This document shows, in pieces, positions 4,808-10,493 of a stretch of 19,385 bases of DNA. A model generated the notes under the pieces. The model worked only from the letters and a program-made list of their open reading frames with translations, did no database searches and was not told where the DNA came from. The DNA comes from CAYFMS01 sp964491425 (lineage in GTDB: Bacteria; Patescibacteriota; Patescibacteriia; UBA9934). The number at the start of each line of letters is the position of its first letter. Within the stretch, counting starts at the first letter, position 1. Position numbers and translations under genes: made by a program. Location of the stretch: NCBI GenBank assembly GCA_964491425.1, contig CAZBFR010000010.1:1-19385 (forward strand), read 5' to 3'.

Positions 4808-7363
4808 CTCGTCTTCGGCTTTTGCTTTTTTCTGTTTCGATCCTACCGCTGGGCTCAGAGGTTCTTCCGATACGCTCGTTTCAACGAAGGTGACGCTTGC
4901 GACTTTATCGCCCGGTTTCTTAAAGCGCATAATTCGTACTCCCTGCGTTGCGCGCCCGAGCGTCGGAATCGACGAAGCACCGAAACGGATAACCTGACCC
5001 GCCTCCGAAATGATCAAGAGATCACGATCATCTTTCTTCTTCAAGATTCGTCCTGCAACAACCGGTCCGGTTTTCGACGTAATTTTCGCCGTCTTAATTC
5101 CCGATCCTCCGCGCTTTTGAATCTTGTATTCCTTAAGGGAGGTCTGCTTACCCATCCCGTTTTCCATGATAATCATCAGTGCATGACCATCCTTGTCGGC
5201 CGTTGACGGAGAAGTTCCCATCCCAATCACTTGGTCGGTTGCCTTCATCTTAATTCCACGTACTCCGCTCGCCGTTCGCCCCATCGGCCGAACATCCTTT
5301 TCGGCAAAGCGAATCGACATTCCGTTTTTCGTCACAAGCGTAATATCGTCACTTCCGCTTGTAACACGGACCCATTCAAGCGCGTCTCCTCCGCGAAGCT
5401 TAAGCGCAATAAGTCCCGATCGGCGTACATTATCGAAATCCTTAATATCAGTTTTCTTAATAACGCCGTTTGTCGTCGCCATCATAATATACTTCGCGTC
5501 CCCAATATCGTCGGCGGACATGGTCGCGGTAATTTTTTCACCCGGGGCGAGCTCGAGGAAATTTACGATCGCTTGACCCTTCGCCGTGCGCGACGCTTCC
5601 GGAATTTCGTAGACCTTAAGCTTGAACACGCGTCCACGAGAGGTAAAGAACATCATGTCCTTGTGTGTCGTCGTCGTAAGAACAAAATCGACCGCATCCT
5701 CTTCTTTCGTTGTAAGTCCCGCAACCCCCTTTCCACCACGACCCTGTGTCTTAAACACTTCCGGATCGATACGCTTAATATAGCCGTCCTTTGTCATCAA
5801 AAGAATCGTTTGAACGTCAGGAATCACGTCTTCCATTGAAAACTCCTTAATTCCCGACTTTACAATCTTTGTTCGGCGAGGCGTTGCGAAACGATCGCGA
5901 ACGTCGACAATTTCCGCACGGATAACCGCGAGCATTTTCTTCTCCGACTTTAAGATCGCTTCAAGCTCGGCAATAAGTTTCATTTTTTCCGCGTACTCCT
6001 GCTCAATCTTCAACTGCTCGAGGTTCGCGAGACTCTGGAGACGCATTTCAAGAATCGCGATTGCTTGACGCTCGCTCATCTTAAACTTCTTCATCAAATT
6101 CTCCCGCGCCTCGTCCTTATCCTTCGATTTCTTAATCGTCTCGATTACCTTATCGATATTTGCAAGCGCAATACGAAGACCTTCGAGAATATGCGCGCGA
6201 TCTCTCGCTTTTTCGAGATCAAATTCCGTTCGTCGGCGAACAACTTCTTTACGGTGTTTCAAGTGCTCCTCGAGCATTTGCTTAAGTCCAAGAACACGCG
6301 GTTGAATTCCGTCGACGAGCGCCACAACGTTATAGTGGAACGTCGTTTGGAGAGCCGTAAGTTGGTAAAGCCGGTTAAGCACCTTCTTCGGATAGGCGTC
6401 TTTTTTCATTTCAATTACAACGCGTACTCCGTCTTTGTTCGACTCGTCGCGAAGATCTCGAATCCCCTCGATTTTTTTATCGCGCACAAGATCCGCAATC
6501 TTTTCAAGAAGCGTCGCCTTGTTCACCATGTACGGGATCTCGGAAATGACAATCATTGATCCCTTTGCACCCTCTTCAATTTCCGCGTTCGCGCGGACAA
6601 TGACCCCTCCTTTTCCAGTCGCGTAGGCGCCCTTCATGTCGCTTACCCCGTAAGCCGTCGCGCCGGTTGGAAAATCCGGTCCTTTAATATGAGCAAGGAG
6701 TCCGTCAAGCGTAATATCTTTATCATCAATAAGCGCAATCGTCGCGTCACACACTTCCCCGAGGTTGTGTGGCGGAATATTTGTTGCCATTCCAACCGCA
6801 ATTCCAAGCGTTCCGTTTACAAGAAGATTCGAGAACTTCGACGGAAGAACGGACGGCTCTTTGTGTGACCCGTCATAGTTCGGCCTAAAGTTCACCGTGT
6901 TTTTTTCAATATCAATTAAAAGTTCCTCGGCAACATAGTCGAGTTTCGCCTCGGTGTAACGCATGGCCGCAGCCGCGTCCCCGTCCATCGATCCAAAGTT
7001 TCCCTGTCCTTTAACGAGCGTGTGGCGGTAGGAAAATTCTTGCGCCATACGGACCATCGCTTCGTAAATCGAAGAGTCTCCGTGCGGGTGGTACTTCGCC
7101 ATTACTTCTCCGACCACGTTCGCCGACTTACGAAACTTCGCTCCTGCGCGAAGCCCAATCGACCACATCGCGTACAAAATTCGGCGCTGTACCGGCTTAA
7201 GTCCGTCACGGACATCCGGAAGCGCACGCGAGACAATAACCGACATCGCGTAATCGAGATACGCGCGTTTCATTTCATCCTCAATCCCTTGATCGATCAA
7301 TTCGCCAACGACAGGCGTCAAAAATGCCTCGTCTTCCGGTCTTGGTTGTCTCTTTTTCGCCAT
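4802..7363 (-). CDS. gyrA: DNA gyrase subunit A
   Basis: Breakage-rejoining subunit of the A2B2 gyrase that introduces negative supercoils. It has 853 residues, the normal size. The winged-helix core has the catalytic Tyr136 in AMRYTEAKL, and the quinolone-target loop HPHGDSSIYE has Ser97, Ser98 and Glu101 at the places of E. coli Ser83, Ala84 and Asp87. The coiled coil falls at about 365-490, and the C-terminal pinwheel begins near 515. The GyrA box, which marks gyrase rather than topoisomerase IV, is present but altered at 540-546 (QGRGGKG instead of QRRGGKG). The C-terminus is a short acidic and Lys-rich tail. The ATG at 7363 starts one base after the stop of the upstream gene (TAATATG), so the pair is translationally coupled; a TTG at 7378 would overlap and is less likely. 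gyrB is not in the window. Confidence 0.96.
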   Translation of the reverse strand: MAKKRQPRPEDEAFLTPVVGELIDQGIEDEMKRAYLDYAMSVIVSRALPDVRDGLKPVQRRILYAMWSIGLRAGAKFRKSANVVGEVMAKYHPHGDSSIYEAMVRMAQEFSYRHTLVKGQGNFGSMDGDAAAAMRYTEAKLDYVAEELLIDIEKNTVNFRPNYDGSHKEPSVLPSKFSNLLVNGTLGIAVGMATNIPPHNLGEVCDATIALIDDKDITLDGLLAHIKGPDFPTGATAYGVSDMKGAYATGKGGVIVRANAEIEEGAKGSMIVISEIPYMVNKATLLEKIADLVRDKKIEGIRDLRDESNKDGVRVVIEMKKDAYPKKVLNRLYQLTALQTTFHYNVVALVDGIQPRVLGLKQMLEEHLKHRKEVVRRRTEFDLEKARDRAHILEGLRIALANIDKVIETIKKSKDKDEARENLMKKFKMSERQAIAILEMRLQSLANLEQLKIEQEYAEKMKLIAELEAILKSEKKMLAVIRAEIVDVRDRFATPRRTKIVKSGIKEFSMEDVIPDVQTILLMTKDGYIKRIDPEVFKTQGRGGKGVAGLTTKEEDAVDFVLTTTTHKDMMFFTSRGRVFKLKVYEIPEASRTAKGQAIVNFLELAPGEKITATMSADDIGDAKYIMMATTNGVIKKTDIKDFDNVRRSGLIALKLRGGDALEWVRVTSGSDDITLVTKNGMSIRFAEKDVRPMGRTASGVRGIKMKATDQVIGMGTSPSTADKDGHALMIIMENGMGKQTSLKEYKIQKRGGSGIKTAKITSKTGPVVAGRILKKKDDRDLLIISEAGQVIRFGASSIPTLGRATQGVRIMRFKKPGDKVASVTFVETSVSEEPLSPAVGSKQKKAKAEDEE

Positions 7364-7364
7364 A

Positions 7365-8003
7365 TTACGACTTTGCAAGAATTACGAGCTTCGTTTCATC
7401 CTCCGGAAGCGCCCCTTTCTTTAAGGTCAATTTGTTCGACTCTTCTTTTGGAAGGCCGAGCTCGCGCGCAACGGAATCGGCGTCGCCATATCCCGTCGAA
7501 CCGATAAACGACGGAACAACAATCCGCGGTTCGATTTGCGCAACCGCCTCCGCAGCCCCTTCCGCGTTTAGCACTCCATTTCCACCAGCAGGAACAATAA
7601 GCACATCAATTTCTCCAAGCGCCTGCGCTTCGTCGTCGGTAAGCGACCGGTCGAGCGCGCCAAGGTGCGCAACACGAATCCGTTCAATCGATACGACGTA
7701 AATCGTGTGCGCCGTCCCGTCCTTCAAAGGTGCCGAAACTCCGCGCACAAAAATGCCCTGGACCTCATATTCTCCAGCATGGCTTACAACAAACGGTTTC
7801 TTCTTTTCCTCAACTCCCGCAACGCCCTCGAGATAATTCGCGAGTTTGTCGTCGTGTGTCGTTGCAACAATCGCCCCCGATAAGGTTTTCGGAAGTCGAA
7901 GCCCTTCGGCGCCGTCGTACGGATTAAGTACAATCGCCACCTCGTGAAGTACCGGTTTCCCCGAAATCGTGAAACAAGAAAGTCCGTGCCAAGCTATCTG
8001 CAT
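7365..8003 (-). CDS. metallo-beta-lactamase-fold protein, UlaG-like, degenerate metal motif
   Basis: A protein of 212 residues beginning MQIAWHGLSCFTISG, the typical first strand of COG2220 (UlaG-type) MBL-fold proteins; HAGEYEVQGIFVRGV and the closing DVLIVPAGGNGVLNAEGAAEAVAQIEPRIVVPSF also match this group. The canonical HxHxDH metal motif is reduced to TTHDDKL (48-54), so full zinc binding and hydrolase activity are doubtful; the family name, not an activity, is supported. The ATG at 8003 fits the family N-terminus. A TTG at 8021 preceded by GGGGGA at three bases would add six residues and is a real alternative. It lies between a helical unknown protein and gyrA on the same strand, one base before gyrA, hence probably co-transcribed with it. 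Confidence 0.75.
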   Translation of the reverse strand: MQIAWHGLSCFTISGKPVLHEVAIVLNPYDGAEGLRLPKTLSGAIVATTHDDKLANYLEGVAGVEEKKKPFVVSHAGEYEVQGIFVRGVSAPLKDGTAHTIYVVSIERIRVAHLGALDRSLTDDEAQALGEIDVLIVPAGGNGVLNAEGAAEAVAQIEPRIVVPSFIGSTGYGDADSVARELGLPKEESNKLTLKKGALPEDETKLVILAKS

Positions 8004-8033
8004 AATGCCAAAATGATACAAGAATCCCCCGTT

Positions 8034-8720
8034 TTACGCCAGCCCCTCCTCGTTTTCGACAAAGACCGTGTCCCAATATTCAATCTCTCTCAAAACCTCC
8101 TCCTCGGTCGGATCCGGGTTCGTAATCGAGAAGCCCTCTTCTAGACGATCGACGGTTGCGAGGATGTCGGCGGTGTGTGACGGGTGCGAAATTCCAAACT
8201 GTCTTAGTCGTTCAATCTGCAATTCGATTTGGTCGCGGGTTTTTGTCCATTTCGCGAGAAGCTCCTCGAAACTCGCCTTGCGATTTTTCGCTCGATCGTC
8301 ACATTGATGCTCGAGCACGTCGTCCGCAAGAAGAATCGCTTGCTCGACTTGGAGCCGTTCGTCAGCGTCGAGTTGCTCCTCAAAAAGCGGGCTCTTTACA
8401 TATTCTTCTAAAATCACTCCGTGACTCGTCATAGCCTCAACCTTTTCCCGCACTTTTTTCTCGAGACGATCAAGAACGATTGCTTGAAGTCGCTTTTCCT
8501 CGTCGCCCGCGCACAGTTCGTGATACGCCTTTCGGTACGGATACTCCTTCTTTCCAATCTCAATCATCGCCTTCTTGATCTCGCCCTCCGTCGGCTCACT
8601 CGCCTCCTCAAACCGCGCAAGCGCCTCTTTTGCTTCCTGAGTAACATCCGCCGGCGTCATCGGCACAAACTTCGAGACGGCAATCTTAAACTCCTCTAGC
8701 AAATACTTTGTATCTGACAT
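8034..8720 (-). CDS. hypothetical helical, charged cytoplasmic protein
   Basis: A protein of 228 residues starting MSDTKYLLEEFKIAVSKFVP. It is almost entirely helical and highly charged (Glu, Lys, Arg); a heptad-like stretch at about 75-130 and another at about 150-180 (KWTKTRDQIELQIERLRQFG) suggest coiled coil. It has no membrane segment, no signal and no catalytic motif. The C-terminus is strongly acidic. The start at 8720 was chosen because an extended -10 box lies 8 bases upstream; a longer frame to 8747 would start before the promoter. First gene of the minus-strand group leading to the MBL protein and gyrA (30 bases to the next gene). No family recognised. Confidence 0.7.
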   Translation of the reverse strand: MSDTKYLLEEFKIAVSKFVPMTPADVTQEAKEALARFEEASEPTEGEIKKAMIEIGKKEYPYRKAYHELCAGDEEKRLQAIVLDRLEKKVREKVEAMTSHGVILEEYVKSPLFEEQLDADERLQVEQAILLADDVLEHQCDDRAKNRKASFEELLAKWTKTRDQIELQIERLRQFGISHPSHTADILATVDRLEEGFSITNPDPTEEEVLREIEYWDTVFVENEEGLA

Positions 8721-8728
8721 ATAGGGAC

Positions 8729-8737
8729 AGTATAGCA
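8729..8737 (-). promoter_or_regulatory. extended -10 promoter of the 8034-8720 gene, leaderless
   Basis: Minus-strand TGCTATACT (8737-8729), 8 bases before the ATG. No convincing -35 box is present. It probably drives the group that includes gyrA. It faces the plus-strand promoter at 8774. Confidence 0.55.
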
Positions 8738-8773
8738 AACTTCCCACATATATTAGGAAATGCTATTATTTTA

Positions 8774-8802
8774 TTGACAAAGACGCCTTATAATGGTATC
8801 CT
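8774..8802 (+). promoter_or_regulatory. promoter of the 8818-9635 pair
   Basis: TTGACA (8774-8779), a 17-base spacer and TATCCT (8797-8802). A perfect TATAAT at 8789-8794 also lies in the spacer but only 9 bases from TTGACA. Either gives a leader of only about 8-17 bases before the ATG at 8818. Confidence 0.65.
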
Positions 8803-8817
8803 ACTAAGTCTTCATTT

Positions 8818-9393
8818 ATGGTTAAGCACCGTTCACCTGAATCAAATCATTTTGACGAGGAGATGAGGGAGCATTTTTGGACAGACGAAGAAGAGCGTCA
8901 TTCCACAGAAACCATTGAGGGCGAGGGAAAAGTGTACGAAACATTGATGCACAACTTCCTCACGTACCTTAAACAACGTGTCCACGAAAGCGAAACGGAG
9001 GATACAAAAAAGGAAGCGATAGAGCGCCTTGTAGACGAGATCCCGAAAAAGATCTTCGACTACATTAAGACGCGCGTCGACTTTCGTCGTGCAGCCGAAC
9101 ACCTGCGTGCACATGGGGCGATCGCTAAAGCGGGACTAAAGGAGGCGGATACCCGTCGACGTTTCGCTCACGAAGCGCTACTCGACTCCATCGCTATCGC
9201 GACACGAAATGTCGTCCAGCACACTCGTGACGCAGGCACGATCCCCGAAGAGATGCGTACGCTCGTAGACACTATGCAGGGAGACTACCGCAACATTGTA
9301 GCGAACGCCGCTATCGATTACGCATGGGAGTTTCTTGATAAGGAAGAGTGGGAACGAAACCATCAACCTAGCACAAAAAAGGAGGCGCTATGA
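8818..9393 (+). CDS. hypothetical helical protein
   Basis: A protein of 191 residues beginning MVKHRSPESNHFDEEMREHFW. It is rich in Glu, Arg, His and Thr, predicted nearly all helical, and has no membrane or signal segment. A possible dimerising region is LVDEIPKKIFDYIKTRVDFRRAAEHLRAHGAIAKAGLKEADTRRRFAHEALL. No family recognised. It has a very short leader without a Shine-Dalgarno sequence, unlike the next gene. It overlaps that gene by four bases (ATGA), so the two products are likely made together and may interact. It is divergent from the gyrA group across a shared 97-base promoter region. Confidence 0.7.
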   Translation: MVKHRSPESNHFDEEMREHFWTDEEERHSTETIEGEGKVYETLMHNFLTYLKQRVHESETEDTKKEAIERLVDEIPKKIFDYIKTRVDFRRAAEHLRAHGAIAKAGLKEADTRRRFAHEALLDSIAIATRNVVQHTRDAGTIPEEMRTLVDTMQGDYRNIVANAAIDYAWEFLDKEEWERNHQPSTKKEAL

Positions 9394-9635
9394 ACCAATC
9401 CATTCTTACGGGTTTGCAGGACGGTACGCGCGTCGTCCTTGCAGATGCGATTCTCGACATTGTGAGTTTGGCGCTCGAAATTGTTCAAGGTCGGAGCTCA
9501 CAGCTCGACATGAACAATCGGATCGACCGCTTTCGTCACGAAGGCGGACAATTCCCCGAGCTCGCAGCGCTGGCTCAACTCGACAACACAACGCTTTTGC
9601 GGCGCTTCCTCGCGGAAGGACGCGCGCTCATCTAA
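9390..9635 (+). CDS. small hypothetical protein, coupled to upstream gene
   Basis: Eighty-one residues starting MNQSILTGLQDGTRVVLADAILDIVSLALEI. It is amphipathic helical with a somewhat hydrophobic N-terminal half but no clear membrane helix, and it ends RRFLAEGRALI. The ATG overlaps the preceding stop codon (ATGA) and is preceded by GGAGG at four bases, one of the few clear ribosome sites in the window. A 10-bp terminator hairpin begins inside its stop codon, closing the two-gene unit. No family recognised. Confidence 0.65.
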   Translation: MNQSILTGLQDGTRVVLADAILDIVSLALEIVQGRSSQLDMNNRIDRFRHEGGQFPELAALAQLDNTTLLRRFLAEGRALI

Positions 9636-9658
9636 CGGACACCCCTCTGGTGTCCGTT
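9634..9658 (+). terminator. hairpin terminator of the 8818-9635 pair
   Basis: Perfect 10-bp stem AACGGACACC/GGTGTCCGTT with loop CCTCT. The following bases (ATTCGTTTATT) are only weakly T-rich. Confidence 0.65.
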
Positions 9659-9679
9659 ATTCGTTTATTAGCAAAAACC

Positions 9680-9688
9680 TGCTATGCT
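9680..9688 (+). promoter_or_regulatory. extended -10 promoter of 9699-10349
   Basis: TGCTATGCT, 10 bases before the ATG at 9699. No good -35 box at the right distance. Confidence 0.45.
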
Positions 9689-9698
9689 CCAACTATCT

Positions 9699-10349
9699 AT
9701 GACTACAAATAAACTCGCCCTTGGGATCGTGCTCGGAGGGTCTCTCACCTCAATCATGACACTCGCCATTGTCCTCGCGCTGTTTTCACTAGACTCCGTT
9801 AACTCAACATTTACTTCCGAGAGCGCAATCGAGACCGATTCGAACAGCCAAACGATCGCGACAGATCGAACGGCGTTTTATGGACTGGACCTTGGGAGTG
9901 AAGATATCTCATTTGAGTACCCGCTAGGCTGGCACATTACCGGGCTACGCGATTACGAAGCACTCAATGGGACACTACCTAGCCTGAAATTGGCCCTTGA
10001 CCCGGAACCACAAGTGCTTACAAGTCCCTGGGGCGGTCCACTCACTCGACAAATTGAATTCAGTTCCCTCATTGGAGACGAAGCGATGATGGCCGAATAC
10101 GAGGATCTTCCTGCATACATGTCGTACAAAAAAGATGAGATCATGATTAATGGAAAAACTGCCGAGCGACTCGTCGTTACGACCGATATGAATCACCCGG
10201 AATTCGAAGCGTACGGAATCCCGTATATGGAGCGTCTATGGATCAAGGGAGACCAGCGAACATTCGTCGCCTATCACTACTACACAGAGGCGAGCGAAGC
10301 GAATGAACCGGCCTGGGAACTTTTCAAATCAACTCTCTCAATTAAATAA
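9699..10349 (+). CDS. membrane-anchored PsbP-like extracytoplasmic protein
   Basis: A protein of 216 residues beginning MTTNKLALGIVLGGSLTSIMTLAIVLALFSL: one membrane helix at about 6-28, a Ser/Thr/Asp-rich linker, then a compact domain. The stretch ISFEYPLGWHITGL resembles the FSYPxGW opening of PsbP-like and related lipoprotein domains common in these bacteria; later strands include KTAERLVVTT and QRTFVAYHYYTEA. No catalytic residues are known for such domains and the role is unassigned. The ATG at 9699 is preferred because the earlier ATG (9684) lies inside the -10 box. It is transcribed alone and closed by a strong terminator, tail to tail with uvrA. Confidence 0.65.
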   Translation: MTTNKLALGIVLGGSLTSIMTLAIVLALFSLDSVNSTFTSESAIETDSNSQTIATDRTAFYGLDLGSEDISFEYPLGWHITGLRDYEALNGTLPSLKLALDPEPQVLTSPWGGPLTRQIEFSSLIGDEAMMAEYEDLPAYMSYKKDEIMINGKTAERLVVTTDMNHPEFEAYGIPYMERLWIKGDQRTFVAYHYYTEASEANEPAWELFKSTLSIK

Positions 10350-10355
10350 ACGAAG

Positions 10356-10379
10356 CCCCCGCAAAAAAGCGGGGGTTTT
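10356..10379 (+). terminator. rho-independent terminator
   Basis: Seven-base-pair GC stem CCCCCGC/GCGGGGG, loop of six As, then TTTT. It ends transcription of the 9699-10349 gene. Confidence 0.9.
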
Positions 10380-10421
10380 GGTATAGGTCTCCCGAGAGGG
10401 CCCCTAGTGACTCTGCAAAGA

Positions 10422-10456
10422 TGTACCAAACGGTACATTTTGTACCAAATGGTACA
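10422..10456. repeat. two tandem 16-base palindromes (operator-like)
   Basis: TGTACCAAACGGTACA (10422-10437) and TGTACCAAATGGTACA (10441-10456), three bases apart. Each has six-base perfect arms and a four-base centre. They lie between two convergent gene ends, about 40 bases past the uvrA stop on the minus strand, where no promoter or gene start is visible. The half-site GTACC and its spacing resemble the inverted repeat in the two P elements. They could be protein-binding sites or an RNA double hairpin. Confidence 0.6.
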
Positions 10457-10493
10457 AAAACACCGTCTCACCTTGTCGCCACTCGGGACACCC

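Noticed and set aside
8789..8794. Perfect TATAAT as the sole -10 of the 8818 gene
   Set aside because: It is only 9 bases from TTGACA; the TATCCT at 8797 has the right 17-base spacing. It could act alone, but this is not supported further.
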